Shown one piece after another: positions 35,787 through 49,200 of a stretch of 64,000 bases of DNA. Source of the stretch: Dioscorea cayenensis subsp. rotundata (taxonomy: Eukaryota > Streptophyta > Magnoliopsida > Dioscoreales > Dioscoreaceae). A model generated the notes under the pieces. It was not told the DNA's origin. It did no database searches and worked only from the letters and a program-made list of their open reading frames with translations. Location of the stretch: NCBI RefSeq assembly GCF_009730915.1, contig NC_052487.1, positions 11,848,649 through 11,912,648 on the forward strand, written 5' to 3'. Each line of letters begins with the position of its first letter. The stretch's first letter is position 1. The position numbers and the translations under genes were made by a program.

Positions 35787-36512
35787 GGGCCCGTTTGGTT
35801 AGAGGGAATGAGAATATGGGGATGGGGAAGAGGAAGGGGATGGGGATGGGGATGGGAATGGGGATAGGAATAGGGAAAGGGGATTGGAGATGAGGATAAA
35901 AGTAATGTTTGGTTGAAGAGAATGGGGATAGAAATATGAGAGGGGATAGGGGAAAATTTTAGTAAATTTACTTTTGTACCCTCGAAAGTATTTTTAATTA
36001 AATAATGTATCTTAATTATAAAAAGAAACAATTATTAAATGCCTCCAATTTTTTTATAAATAATATTTAAATGAGTTATTGATGTATTTATTTTTTAAAT
36101 ACAATTTTAAATTAATAATTGACAAATACAATTAAATTATTGTTAATTAAAAATAAATAAATGTCCAAATTTAGTTATTTTTTTAAATCACCAAAAATTT
36201 TTAATAAATCTAATATTTAATACACACACCATAACAACATTTTTTTAATTTCCACCCAAAACATTATTCAAAAAATCATTAACATATAGCATGTCATTTT
36301 CTAATTTGTAGATGGTAAAAATGACATTAACATATCCAGGCATGCTCAATCCCCTCTAAAATGAGGGGGATGAGTATGAAGGGGTTGAGGGGTATACAAC
36401 CCCCCTCAATCCCTTCCCATGTCCCTAGGTGCATGCCCAAACATGGGTATGCACATGCCACAAGGATTGATCCCCAATCCTTGGGGATCAATCCTTGTAA
36501 CCAAACGGGCCC
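35787..36512. mobile_element. Tourist-like (PIF/Harbinger) MITE in the TyrA 3' flank
   Basis: GGGCCCGTTTGGTTA opens it and TAACCAAACGGGCCC closes it, a perfect 15-bp inverted repeat. TTA lies on both sides (35784-35786 and 36513-36515). It starts 63 bp after the TyrA stop. The left part is a run of GGGGAT/GGGGAA units (35815-35890). The right end holds a hairpin at 36461-36497. There is no coding capacity. Confidence 0.9.
36461..36497. repeat. Perfect hairpin at the MITE right end
   Basis: CAAGGATTGATCCCC pairs with GGGGATCAATCCTTG around a 7-base loop. Confidence 0.9.
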
Positions 36513-36515
36513 TTA

Positions 36516-37162
36516 GACTATTTGTTTATAATTTTATGTGGTGATAACCTGCTGTATTATTATGTGCCAGACTTTTGTATACATTGTTCTGATAATTAAT
36601 TAATTACAAGCATACTTAATCTGCTTTCCATTTTTGCCATAGCTTTCATATTAACGGTGATTTCTGAGGACTGATGTTGGAAGGAAGACACAGTTTGTTG
36701 GAGGAAAAAGCATTACCGTTGGAAGAATAGGGCTAGAAGTTTCAATAGAAAAGAAAAGGAAAGATAAATATAACAACTTAAAAGAAAAAAAATTGAATTT
36801 TTCTTATAAAATTATGAAGATACCAAGCTCAATGTTTACTGTTTGTGGCTTCAAAACGTAATGATATGTTCCCCATTCTAATGACAAATGGCGCATTTGA
36901 ATCTATCACTTATTGATTGTTTTTTTTTTCCGGAGAGTAGAAAATCAATGGTTGCAAAATTTCAAAAAGTAATTTGTTCAATAAAAGTTTTATCCACTTA
37001 ATTATGTCTTTCCTCTAACTGGGTGATTATGTTTTAAAAAAATGGTTAAATTATTTTTTTACCCTCTTTTATTTAATAGAATTACTCCTAATTTGCGCAA
37101 AATGTGTAACAATCTGATCATGGTTAGCTCTACTCACCCTTTTTTGCTACCCTAAATTTGGG
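36516..37162. other. AT-rich spacer
   Basis: Possibly the displaced 3' UTR of TyrA at its left edge; otherwise nothing recognised. Confidence 0.4.
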
Positions 37163-37170
37163 GTTCCACC

Positions 37171-37788
37171 CAGTGGCGGCTCAAGGTAACCAGAGGCCTA
37201 AAACAAAATTTAAGAATAAAATCTTTTATTTTTTTAATAAAAATTAAATTTAAATAAAATTTAATTTTAATAAATACCTATTTGAGATGTTTATTTAATT
37301 TTTTACATGCTACTAAACTTGTGATGAAGGAATATATTTAAAATTTATAAGCAAAACTCAACAAAGTGAAAATATAACCAAAAAAGAAAATTGCAACAAT
37401 ATAAAAACTACAAAAGCTCTTATTTATAATTAAAATTAATAAATATTATATTAATTTTGGAGAAAAAATGCATGAAAAATATCTAGAGGATCAGAATAAT
37501 ATTTTAAATAATTAGTTAAAGAAGATATGAGACTGATTAATCATTAAAATAAAAATATTTACTATTTTATGATATTATTGAAAATTTTAAAAGTTAGCTA
37601 GGATTATAAAACATTAATTAAATAATAAATTAAAATATTTTTATATTACAATAATTACTTGGTGTCCTTCAAAATTTTGAGTTGTTAAAATTATTGTTAA
37701 AAAAAAAATCTAAATTAAAGATGAGACATTAAAAAAATTGGGGGCCTAAAGCAATTGCTTTATTTACCTTACCCTTGAGCCGGCCCTG
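37171..37788. mobile_element. hAT-type non-autonomous element
   Basis: CAGTGGCGGCTCAAGG at the left and CCTTGAGCCGGCCCTG at the right are imperfect inverted repeats. GTTCCACC flanks both sides (37163-37170 and 37789-37796) as a perfect 8-bp target duplication. The interior is AT-rich and non-coding. Confidence 0.9.
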
Positions 37789-37796
37789 GTTCCACC

Positions 37797-38100
37797 TATT
37801 TTATAATTTTTTATTCAATAATTTTTTTATAAGTTATTAATTTAATAATTAATATTTTAATTATAAGTAACATCTTAATATAATTATAAGTAATACTTTA
37901 ATACAATTATAAATTTTATGTGCAATTAATTATTTAATAATAAATTTTTAATTAAATTGTAATCAACGATGTGTTTATTAATTATTTATCAAACTAATTA
38001 ACAAATTTATAATTAAATTCCTAAATAAATTAAATCATAAATTTAAAATATTTAAAATAATTTTTATTAGTAATATATTATATTGTAAATAATATTTAAT
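37797..38100. other. AT-rich spacer
   Basis: Very AT-rich TTAAT-type sequence between two transposons; no feature recognised. Confidence 0.5.
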
Positions 38101-38576
38101 TAAGGCCCTGTTTGGATAACCCAGAAATCCTACATAATCTGTACATTATGGCATAATATAATATTTTCACATATTTATGCTATAATGTTCATTTGGGTAC
38201 TTAATTTACACTACAAAATTATGTCATAATGCGGGAATTCTGACATAAAAAATATTCCAGTGCAAGTTGAATATTTTTTTATGGTAAATTTCAAGGCTCT
38301 CTCTTTCGGGTCTCTCGTTCGCTCTCTGTCTCTCTTCTTCTAAAAAAAAACACCACCGGGATCCAAAGGAGGCTGCTACGTTGTTGGCTACCGAGCCCAA
38401 ATGTCTGAAGCCGGCTACTGAAGTGGAATATCGAGAGCGCCCTCCCACCTCCGGGGCAGCTGCGTTGCCGGCTGCCAAACCCAAATGCCGACACCTAAAG
38501 CCAGTCCCCGCCGGTTATCCAAATCGGATAGCCACTGTACGAGCAGCTGTTCTCGGATGGTCCGATTTTCTCTGTT

Positions 38577-38631
<55 letters not shown>
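38577..38631. repeat. (TG)n(AG)n compound microsatellite
   Basis: About 11 TG followed by about 16 AG, in the left non-coding part of the Harbinger element. Confidence 0.95.
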
Positions 38632-38635
<4 letters not shown>

Positions 38636-39120
38636 GCTTTTGGAAACCTCTGCAAGGCCGATTTGTCGGCAAAAAAGGTGTAAGATCTCATTTTTTTTTT
38701 TGGGAGAAAAGCAAGACGAAGACGTTCTTGGATCTTGAGCGGTGTGGAGGTCTAGGTTCAGCGCTGGAGATCATTTACCACTTTGAAGTTGTTATATTGG
38801 AGCGATGACCCGGTAATCATTCTTTTTCCTCAGTTATGTTTAACATATTATATTGATAATTCAGAACATTCCTTTGATTATGGGTGTTTATTAACCTTCA
38901 AACTATTGCAAAAATTAGTGGGTGTTTATTAATCCCAACATTTGCAAGGTATTGAAATGAAATTTATTGTATCTATACAAGAGTAATCCTTGTATTCAAT
39001 TTTTGGCAGTCAAAGCAAAGGAATAGATGATTATAAAGTCCAACCTTTTTTTTTAGACTCTAGGTTATGCTCCTTGTATTTCTCTTTTTAAATGGATGGA
39101 GATGAATGAAGAGTGTTTTA

Positions 39121-39299
39121 GAGTTTTAAAATTTGATTTATGTTGTTCTTCATTCTGGCTTCATGAGCATATTGTTGTTGTCCAAATTAACTTTTCTGTT
39201 TCTGCTATATTTGAAGTTTTAAAATTTGATTTACGTTGTTCTTCATTCTGGCTTCATGAGCATATTGTTGTTGTCCAAATTAACTTTTCTATTGATTGT
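39121..39299. repeat. 93-bp tandem duplication
   Basis: GTTTTAAAATTTGATTTA...ATTAACTTTTCT occurs at 39123 and 39216 with few differences. Downstream to about 39870, looser repeats of an AACTTTGTT..ACACTAAATAATAAGTT block follow. All are inside the Harbinger element. Confidence 0.85.
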
Positions 39300-40779
39300 T
39301 AACTTTGTTTAAAAGATTGTCATTGTTGATGCTTGATGGGATTGCTAACTTTGCTATGATGATTTCTCATCCTCATATGCTTGGGCATTACACTAAATAA
39401 TAAGTTTATATGTACTTTGCTCTAAATATTGATATATTGCTGATGTTCAATCAGTTTGTTAATTTTTCTGTCAAGATCTATTTGTTTTTTACATTTGATT
39501 ATATCTGTTAACTTTGTTTAGAAGATTTGTTGTCACTATTGATGCTTATTGAGATTGTTTCACTTTGCTCTGAAAATTTCATCGTTGATGTTCTTATTTG
39601 ATTGTTACATACTTGGTCATTACACTAAATAATAAGTTCTTGTACTTTGCTCAGAAGATTTATATGTTGTTGATGTTCAATTAGTTTGTTAATTTTGCTA
39701 TTAAGTTGTATTTATTGTCATTTATATTTGATTATATATGTTAACTTTGTTCAGTAACTTTGTTGTCATTATTGATGCTCAGTGAGATTGTTCAACTGTG
39801 CCATAAAAATGTTCATTGTTAATGTTCTTATTTGGTAATTGCACTATAATAAGTTCTTTATGTACTTTGCTTCTTTTTTTTTAAAAAAAAATTTCTTTTC
39901 CTTTCTTTTGATGGATATGGATATTAATGGAATATGTTTCTGTTTTTTTTCCCTGATTATTTATGCTGTACTTGGAGTTTGGAATACTTGGAGTTTGGAA
40001 ATGTTTTATGCACATGAGAAACTGGACTACTATTAAAAACCCGAAGATTGTTTGAACTAAACTAAATGCATCACATCATATTGCATAGAAATCACTAGTC
40101 ATGTTTGTTGTTAGGTTGATCAAAACCAACAACTGGTCACATTAGCTAAACAAAAGGACTGTACCACAATAGCTTCAACCAGTTTTCTTGATGTTATGGT
40201 TGAGTTAGATTCATGATAGATTGCCATCAAGGCCTTTTGATTGAGATAGAGATTGAATGAAGGGTATTCATAGAATTTGAGAACACTTTGGTTTTAGAAA
40301 GATTCCTTATAAACATAAATATATATTCTTTTGTCCCCTCCTTGTTTTCATGTTTAATGGAGCATTTATCTATGCAAACACGATGAAGGTTAAATTCATA
40401 GTTTAGGATTTAGTTAAGGATAAAACTGATGGAAGGGGCCAGGTGATAATGTTTGAACCTAGTCCAGATCCTACAATTTATAGGGATAAAAATTAATAGA
40501 TAGCACGGTGAATCATGAATGCATAATAAAGGCAACGAAGTCTATCAATCAAAACATGGCAAGAAAGCATTCAAAAGTGATAACAATAGCAAAAGTTAGT
40601 GAGGTCCAAGTGTCACCAACTCATGTAATTTATCAAACCAAATGATCAATGAGTTTAGGGAGATAGGTTGTATCTCTTTTTTTTCTGTTAACTCAAACAT
40701 ATATGCAAGTTCATGTTTGCTTAAGAAAAAAGAAAATTGCAACTTGCTAACCATTATATTTTACAGTGTTTGATTAGTT

Positions 40780-41884
40780 ATGTCAAGTGAAGGTGTGGCA
40801 AGTGAAGGAAGACATGAAACTAGGGCAAAGTGGAATGAAATTCACATGGTTCACCTAGTAAAGTTATTGGGTGAGTATAATACTCTTGCCTACCGTTAAC
40901 AAAATGGATGGACCAAAGAAGCATGGAACAAGATGGTACGTGACATAATAACCAAGTTTTCCAATCTAAGCATCAACACAAGCCAAATCAAATCATTAGA
41001 GCAAGAGTTGAAAAAGACCTACAAGCTTCTAAAAGGGTTTACTGAATTAAGTAGCTTTGGATGAGATTATGAAAGACACATTGTATCTGCTCCTGATGAT
41101 GTTTGGGCACCACTACTAGAGGTATGTACATAAATAATGAATGATTACATTAATTACAACCATGTAATTTGGAAAAAATTAAACAGAGGAATAAAGATGC
41201 AGGGAAATGGAATACTAGACCGTTTCCATATTTTATGGCATTGCAGGAGGTTTATGAGGATAAGCATATATTTTCTAATATTTTATTTTTATAAAGTTTT
41301 ATTTTACTAACATATTATATATTTAAAATGTAGGGAGATATGCTGAAGACAAACGATCTCGTGGTATAGAAGATTATGAAGATATCTCTCAATCACCAGT
41401 GCACACCCCAAGTCCAAGTGTTACTCCAAACGATTCAAGGCAACCATTACCTATACACGAGACTGAGGATGATGATATCATGCAAGTGGAACCTCCTAGT
41501 TCTCAACCACGGAATCCTCAAACTCAAAGTTCAAGCAATGAAATTCTTCAGGGAATAAGAGATCAAGATGGACAGAGAAGAAAAAAGGAGCGAAAAGGGA
41601 AAATGCCTCAAGATTCATCATTCAATATGGATAAATACATTGCATTTCGAGAGCACGAGAATAAAGAATATCTCAAAGTTCTCAAGGGAACTCAAGTAGT
41701 GGAAAAGCACACAATAGAAAAATTCATGAAGGTGTTCAACCAAATGAGTGACATTTTCACAGAAGAAATGTTCAAAGCTACCCAAATTTTCATTAAAGAT
41801 AAGAGTTATCGTGAACTCTTTTTATGTCTTCAAAATGATCATAGAGTGTCATTACTCAAAATGATGTTCACCAAGATTGAGTAA
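40780..41884 (+). pseudogene. Harbinger ORF1: Myb/SANT-like DNA-binding protein
   Basis: From ATG 40780 the Myb/SANT-like domain reads TRAKWNEIHMVHLVKLL, then NGWTKEAWNKMVRDI and SAPDDVWAPLLE. A spliced linker leads to a last exon (41336-41884) rich in polar residues and ending LLKMMFTKIE. In autonomous elements this protein works with the transposase in nuclear import and DNA binding. A TAA at 40897-40899 and a TGA at 41062-41064 (probably from Trp) stop it early. Two introns are likely (about 41121-41185 and about 41250-41335), though the second donor is unclear. Confidence 0.8.
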
Positions 41885-42487
41885 AAGATGATTATGAACT
41901 TGTTATCTTGAACTTGAATGTTTTCATAAGCACAATTTTTTTTTTCATGAACTTGTTTTGATTATGAACTTGTAATCTTGAACTTGTTAAATATCCTTTT
42001 GTTGTTTGTAGTTGTTATGGGAATCTTTTCATTATGTGTAATGTTTTTTCATGAACATGTTAAATATAATTTTTTGTATCATTGTTGTGGGAATGTTTTG
42101 ATTTGTAGGTGTATTTTTTTATCATGAACTTGTTAATACCTTTTTTTTCCTAGTTGTTATGAGAATGTTTTGATTGTAAGTCCTTTTTTTTGGCATGAAT
42201 TTGTTAAAGTATTCTTTAGTCTTGTAATATACTCTATAATGCTATTTAGGATAGGCAGTGGCTTTCTAAACTTCAGATTCTTTTCTAATATTAAATCAAC
42301 ATAAGCAATGGATTTTCAACAAGACCCAATATTCATTCATAAAAAAGGTCTCGGCGATACAATGGCTAAGAAGCAATTTTATGATTACCACAAGCCTATG
42401 GTCTAGCTCGCCGATAGCTACAATAATCATTCTACATTTGCATTGCTATTTCATCTCTTTTACGAGCACCTGCATTTCGTTCAGAGT

Positions 42488-43660
42488 TCATCGTGTCAAC
42501 ATCCTCTCTCCGTATGACTCATTTCCATTAGGAACAATAGTTTCTTCGGCTTCATTATCAAAATCCTCAACAACATCTGTACCATTATGTATATGGATGA
42601 AGTTACGCAACATACAAGCAGCAACTACTATATTAGTTTGAGAGTCGATTGGGTGAAAAGTTGCTACCTTAAGTATCAAAAATCTCATCTTTAAAATGCT
42701 GATGATGCGTTAAACATGATTCTTTAATGACGCATGTCGTAAATTAAACAGTTCTTTATAATTGCTCAGTCTAGATTACGCTCGACCTTACTCCTGCAAA
42801 TGGTAACAGACACCTCTATATGGAGCAATAAAATTCGGGGCATTAGCATATCCTGCATCTATAAGATAATATTTACCCCTTGGGATTTCAAAATCTTGTT
42901 CAATTGAACTTTGGAGAATCCTAGCATCAAAAGTAGAACCTTCCCAGCCATCTCGTATATATATGAAACGAAGATCAAAATCACATACAACCATAACATT
43001 CTGAGATAGCGTTTGCTTCCTATTTCTATAAGGATCTTGTTTATCCAAAGAAATTGTGATAGGAATATGTGTTCCATCAATAGCACTAACACAATCCTAA
43101 AAAATAAACAAACAAATAAACATTTACAAAGATAAAAAAAAATTTCTAATAAAATTCATAATATATAGTTTTGCCTACCTTGAAATATGGGAAAAAATTT
43201 CGAGTATTTTGAATAAATGGTGATGTTATTGTCGATGGAGGTTCTATGTAATCATGAGCAAGTCGATTAACAGTTTTAAGTACTTTACTAAAATATCGAC
43301 TAACCGTTTCTGCAGAATGTTGAAATCGCTCTTGCACATCACGATTACTAGCATTATGAGCAAGAGTGTACATAAACATTGCTTGTTGCTCCTTGACTGT
43401 TGTCCGTTTTGAGTTGCAGAGGAGAGATTCTTCTCTTAAACGATCAACCAGTGCTTCAAATATATAAGGCTCCATACAAAATTCTCTTTTGCAACGCTCC
43501 TCACGACCTTGAAGAATTTTTCTACATATGCGGCACCCATAAGAATGGATGTGTGATGTTCTACATTTCTGGAAGTTGCTGGACATTCTCTCGACCAATA
43601 GCTAAGCATGAATAGATCATCTTCTTCATTATTTTCCCTCCAAAGATTTAAGGAATCCAT
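42488..43660 (-). pseudogene. PIF/Harbinger DDE transposase
   Basis: Minus strand. Exon 1 runs from 43660 to about 43180 and contains EPYIFEALVDRLREES and ETVSRYFSKVLKTVNRLA. Exon 2 runs from about 43100 and contains SAIDGTHIPI (first catalytic Asp), FIYIRDGWEGSTFDARIL, YLIDAGYANAPNF (second Asp), ELFNLRHASLKNHV (Glu) and CMLRNFIHI. A frame change near 43530 separates the N-terminus (MDSLNLWRENNEED) from the rest. Three TAA codons between about 42790 and 42710 interrupt the region around the catalytic Glu. Confidence 0.88.
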
Positions 43661-44071
43661 GGTGAAACAATGGTTAGAATTATGAATTTTTTCAACTTAA
43701 AAAGAAGAGTATGTGTATAATGCAAAGGAATCATGTTGTGTATAAATTATGAAAAATTATAACGGCTATAACTATAACGGCTATATTTTACAACGACTAT
43801 ATTCTAATAACTATTTTTCAAATTTTAATTACCAACGGTTATAATCCAACGGTTATTTTTATTATGTAATAATTATTTATTATGAAAAACAAACACTCAT
43901 TCTGTAAGAAAAAATATGTAATATTTTTTGTAATATTTTTTTATTTTGTTACCCAAACACCTATTCTGTAGGAATAAAATATGCCATAATATCTGTAATA
44001 ATCACTTGCACTTCCTACATAATAAAATTATGCCATATTTTTTTTTTATTTTGCATCCAAACAGGCCCTAA

Positions 44072-45829
44072 ATCATTGTTGGAAATAATTAATTTCAAGT
44101 ATTTTGTGGTTGAATAGTAATAATAATAAAAAAAAGATGTGTAAAAAAAATTCTATATTGGGGTAAAATCAGGGGTTTGTGGTTGGAGTATAATTTACTG
44201 TAGCAGAACCAAATTTGGGATTTGGGATAAAAATTTGGGGTTGTGGGTTGGAGATTGCAACTTTTAAAGGTTTATATAAGTTTTGAAGGGGCTTTTTTTT
44301 AGCAGTTTTCTTTCTCAATGATTGGGTTTAAATTTTCTTGGCCGCTTTGTAAGAGATTTTTTCGACACAGGGGTTAGGAGGTAATTTTAGTTAAAAAAAA
44401 GAATGGAATAAAGTGATGTGATGGAGTGTGGCTGAGCCAGTATGCACCACCTTCATACACTTAGGGCATGTTGGTTCACTTCTTTTTGGGATGAGAAATT
44501 TGGACTTTGGCTTGACTTCCACGCATTTGTTTCGCTGAAGTGGTGATGTGACACTTCCAACTCACCTTTACTTCACCCATTCGACTTTAGAGAAAAAAAC
44601 TCCGAAGTGGAAGCTCGACGTTTTTCCATCTGTGGGTTGAAGTCGCACTTTCGGCATATGCTTCCACGTGACCTCGCTATTATGTTTGGCACTTCATTTG
44701 CCTTCTCAATTTTCTCTTGAGTTTTCCCACCATGTCTCCCCTTTTCTCCCAATCTCCTGCTAGGGTTTCTTCACTGGCTGTCCCTCATAACTCTTCTGGC
44801 CGTCTCACTTGGGGACTTTGCGGCCTCCTCCTCGGGTCATAGATCAGTAGTTCCATAAGGTTTGTTCCTTTTTTTGTAGGTCAGGAAAAGATCGTTCTCT
44901 TCCTCGCGTATGTTCCCTGATCTTGATATTGTTAGAGATTTTTTTTGCTTGGTTTTTAGTTAGGGTTTCATTATGCATGGTTTCCGGGTGGTTTTCCTTT
45001 AATCCATGTGTTTGGTCTTCATCTTGTTTTTTTCCTTTGGTTTTGTGGCTTCCCTAACTTCTGTTTTTTTTTTTGTTTTTTGTTTTTTGTACCAATTCTT
45101 GATCGAAGGCAGTCATTTTTTTTGCCTATCATTTGTTCTTATTTTTTTCTTTAGATTTCAGATGGTTGGCTCACTTGGTGTTTTTAGCTCCCCGAATGTC
45201 TACTTGGGGGTTTTTCCTAATGTTACCGTGATTTTTTGTCTTATTGCATGCTCCCTATTGTTCTGCTAATTTTTGGATGATATTCACTTGAATTTCTTCT
45301 ATTTACTGGTTATTCTTTGTTCCATTCCTGGTCCATGGTTCGCGTGGCATGCACTTGTTTTTTGTTGCCTAACTTCTTGTTTTTTTTACATTAAATCTTT
45401 GATAAATAAAGGGATTTACAGTCTTTGATCTTTTGTTTTTGTTGATTTTTATTATAGATTGTTCTATTTACCCTAACTTCTTGAATGTTGCATCTTTCTT
45501 TTTCATATTTTTAGTTTCATTTCATGCTTTCCGCATGATTTTTACTCGGCCTTTGCATTGATTTCTTGTTTAATGATCTATGGCCACTGTTTTTCCTTGG
45601 TTCCTTTGCTTATTTTTAATTTTTTTTAGACGTCTTCTTCTTTCCCTTGACCAAGTTTAGGTGCAGTGGGTTTAGGATTTTACCATTTTTGACCTACTCT
45701 TTTCTTTCATTTTTTAAATACATTCTTGTGATTTTTTATATTATCACGTGTTCTTTGTTCTCTTCTCCTGGTCTTAAGATGAATTCTCTATTTTCCTTTT
45801 GATTTTTGCCTCCCTTTATACATGGTTTT
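44072..45829. other. Intergenic spacer, T-rich on +
   Basis: No convincing gene. Open frames at 45006-45269 and around 44730 are Phe- or Ser-rich and look like chance frames in T-rich DNA. TTAGGGCATGTTGGTTC at 44461 resembles a MITE end, but I found no partner. Confidence 0.5.
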
Positions 45830-46240
45830 TTTTAGCGCATTCAAGAACTCAAGGATGCGTAAGTAGCGCACTAAGCTTTTTTGTGACCAATACATCAAGA
45901 ATGGGAAGCACTAGCTTTAAAGAACGTGATTAGGTCTTGCTTTAAATTCTCACCTCAAACTATTTCATGGGAAACTTAAATCAAGGTGGTCAGGCCGATT
46001 CACCTTGACCCAATTTTTTCATCTATGAAGCAGTTGAAGTAACACACCTAGATAAAGGGAGCTTTAAGGTCAACATACACCTTTTAAAGCACTATGTTGG
46101 AAGCGCTCCCAACAGTATGGGGCAAGAGGGGCTCTAATTGTTTGAGCCCCCATGAGCATTGAGAGTAGGTCAAGCTAATGGTATAAAACAAGCAATTATT
46201 AGGAGGCAACCCAAGTTTCATCTTTTGTTTTACTTGATTT
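45830..46240 (+). pseudogene. Athila/Tat-like gypsy pol C-terminus and 3' leader
   Basis: The translation contains EVTHLDKGSFKVNIHLLKHY, the conserved end of Athila/Tat integrases, with stops in front. It is followed by GTCAAGCTAATG and TTAGGAGGCAACCCAAG, the usual sequence right after pol in this lineage. It is degenerate and truncated at the left. Confidence 0.65.
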
Positions 46241-49200
46241 TAATTTGTATTTCCTTTGTTAGTGTAGTGCTATGTGTTTTGTGTGTCTATTGTGTTCAGT
46301 ACTCTTCATCTTATTTATCATTCATTCATTGGTGAATTTATCCTTTTCTTGAGCTCCATTGACATATATTTATGATCTTTGTAAGTGGTGTGTGAGTATA
46401 GGTGAAAACAGGTCAATAATCATAGCAAAGATGATTACTGAAAAGTACATAGGCCAAGTACGCTTGTGCTTGGGTAGTGCAGGTGGTGGATGTTGAATCG
46501 AACAAAACTAATCCTACTCTATTAAAACCAATAAATTGTGTATAATCATGAGAAGAGTCAAATGCATAAGGATTGGTAAAGCTTATTTATTTATAAATTA
46601 ACAAAATAAAATAAAATAATAGGAAGGGGATTTTGAAATGTAAATAAGGAAAAGTAAATAATCGAAAAAGTAAACTACCAAAATTCAATCATTATGAATA
46701 TCTAACCTAAGGTATAATTTTAGTCTTGATTCATTGAATTGATCATTGAAGCAAAGATAGCCTTTTTATTCTTTAATAAATTGGTTATATTTATTAACAA
46801 GCTCTAACAATGTAGCTCTCTTATCTCAATAACCAAAACAAGATCTTTTATTATTTTCTTTATTAATAAATAACCCTAAATAAGCGCTTAGGATTTAATG
46901 TACTGATAGCATTAATTTTAGTGAGAGACTATTGATTGAAGCCAACAAACACTCAAGCTTAGTTTATTTAGACTTAATTATGTACCTACATAACATAAGT
47001 AGAATACCTTGTATTGAGTAATGTTATTTCATGACTAATTATTAAAACAATTAAACATTACATATTTTAATGTTCTAATGTGGAATTATTATTATGGTAA
47101 TTGATCAATATCCTTTTTGCATCAAACAAAGAGATAATGTTTTTAATAAGTTCAAAAGATATATAAATATTAAAGAATAAAAGAGTAAAAGAAAATCAAT
47201 TATATCTCACAATTCTTGACAAATCAAATTTCACTTGTCCTTGAACTATAAAGAGATTTTAGTTGTGCATGGTACTTGAGGAAAACGGCAAAAAGATGAA
47301 GATTAAAGATTGCTTAATTGTTGATTTTTATCATTTCCTTTTCCCTATGTTGCTCTTCTTTTATAGAAAATATTAAAAACTAAAAAATACACTTATCCTC
47401 CTATTTCAAACCAAACTAACATATAAAATTAAAACTAACATTAGAAATCTTATCTTGTCCTTTAAAATAAGTCCTTTTTAAATAAAACTCCTAAATAGAA
47501 TAGTCCTAGAACTGGACATCAAATATTGGACTACAACAACTTAATTTAAAACCAATGATCAATAGCTTTCACGCTGCATATGGCATGCCCATGCTTTAAG
47601 CTTAGACATCTATGTTTATCTCCAATAGGTCCCCACAAATTTCCGCAATTTGTAGTCTAGATCCTTGTCTTACTAAAACTCAACTTTAAAGCTTACTGAC
47701 ATACCCTTTGCAAGTGTGTACCGCAAGTACACCGGTTATCGAAGTAATAAAGTACCCAAAGGGCGGGTAGTCGAATCCACATAGAATAGATGTCTAGAAA
47801 TAAAAAGTATTACTACTTAGATAGAGTGAAAGCAATTGATGATTGTGATTCAAACTATTAATGAAAATAAAAAAATAAAAATAAATAAAAGAAAAGAGGG
47901 TAAACAAAAGTGATCGGAAGAGGTAATTAATGGTAAAGTTGGGTACTTGGGTAATGTTCACTGTAGGCCTATTGTTTCAATTGCAAGACCAATATTATGT
48001 CTCTCTAATTGAGATTTAATGAGTCGTAGAAATCCAAAGACACATGGTCCCAAACCTAAGTCAACCGTGACTAGCCCTTTACACTATGCCCCAGTGGAAA
48101 GGGATACTCTCAACATCTTACACTGTGTGAGACTGCATGGGGTTCTAGGGACTCCAAGTGAAAAACCTTATTCCTTAATTTAAATCAAACCCTTTGGTCC
48201 AGGCGAAAGATCCCTAATCACAACTAAGCCCCAGTGGAGAAGATCTCTTAGCACTTCACTCTATCATAATTGTAACAAACTTTTGGAATGTGGAGGTAGG
48301 ATAAATCAGGTCGGAGATGAAAGGGGGCGTTCCGCTACCTCTCAGCTCACCCTCTCAACCCTCTTCAATCTTGCTAAGTCTAACCCTAATGGAGATGGTC
48401 ACTCATCAAAAGGATGACTAGATGGATTCTCAACCCTATTGTCACTCTAAGGGAAAATCAAACCAATAAGTACACAAGATTGAAACTCAATCAAAACATC
48501 AATTAAAGGAAACATAATAGAAGTTAATGAAACAAAATTATCCTAGGGTTTACAAGTCCAAGTATCCACTAGGGGTTTAGCTCTCCATAAAGCGATACAA
48601 AATTAAAGATAAAGTCAAAAGTAAATGCAAACACTCCATAAAAATAACCCCTTGTTGTCCATGGTGATGTTCTTCAAGAGCTGCTTCTTCTTCTCCAAAG
48701 ACTCCTCCGTCAAGCCTAGGGCACACCTCACCAAATCAATGCCGTCGAAAGCTCTCCCAATAACTCTCCTTCAAAAAAAATCGATGTCGATAGCCGTAGA
48801 AACGCTTCAAAATTCCAGCTAAAACCTCTCCAAACCCTAGTCGCGCTCTATCCAAAAGATAGGAAGATAGATCCCCAAAAATGACTCTTCAAAGAGGTAA
48901 TTAAAAGGCTGAAATCGGGATTTCACACGCCCTTATGGAATTTCCACATGCTTGTGTGGATTTCCAGATTCTTTATTTTCCAGGTTCACTTGCACACTTT
49001 TGGAGGTTGGTACACACCCACATACATATGATCACAACTTGTGCCTTGATCCTTGTTCAATGCAAGAGATTCCTCAAATATCGCGTTCATGATCTATTCT
49101 TGCTTCCTTTCTTCAAAACTTGTCTCCACAACCCTAAATGCACAAAAGAATACAAATTCACACGAATGAGCCATAAAACCTGATAAAAGTGATGCTCAAT

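Larger units (their letters stand above)
38104..44068. mobile_element. Two-gene PIF/Harbinger transposon (about 6 kb), degenerate
   Basis: Ends GGCCCTGTTTGGAT (38104) and ATCCAAACAGGCCC (to 44068) are inverted repeats. TAA lies on both sides (38101-38103 and 44069-44071). It carries the two genes of autonomous Harbinger elements: a Myb/SANT-like DNA-binding protein on + (40780-41884) and a DDE transposase on - (43660-42488), placed convergently. Both have a few nonsense or frameshift changes, so the element is dead but young enough to read. Confidence 0.9.

Noticed and set aside
38224..38808. Overlapping frames on both strands around the TG/AG microsatellite
   Set aside because: They lie in the non-coding left arm of the Harbinger element and depend on the simple repeat.
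44461..44700. MITE starting TTAGGGCATGTTGGTTC
   Set aside because: No inverted partner or target duplication found within several kb.
45006..45269. 87-residue Phe-rich frame resembling a membrane protein
   Set aside because: T-rich DNA gives Phe/Leu/Val frames by chance; no start context, neighbour or family match.
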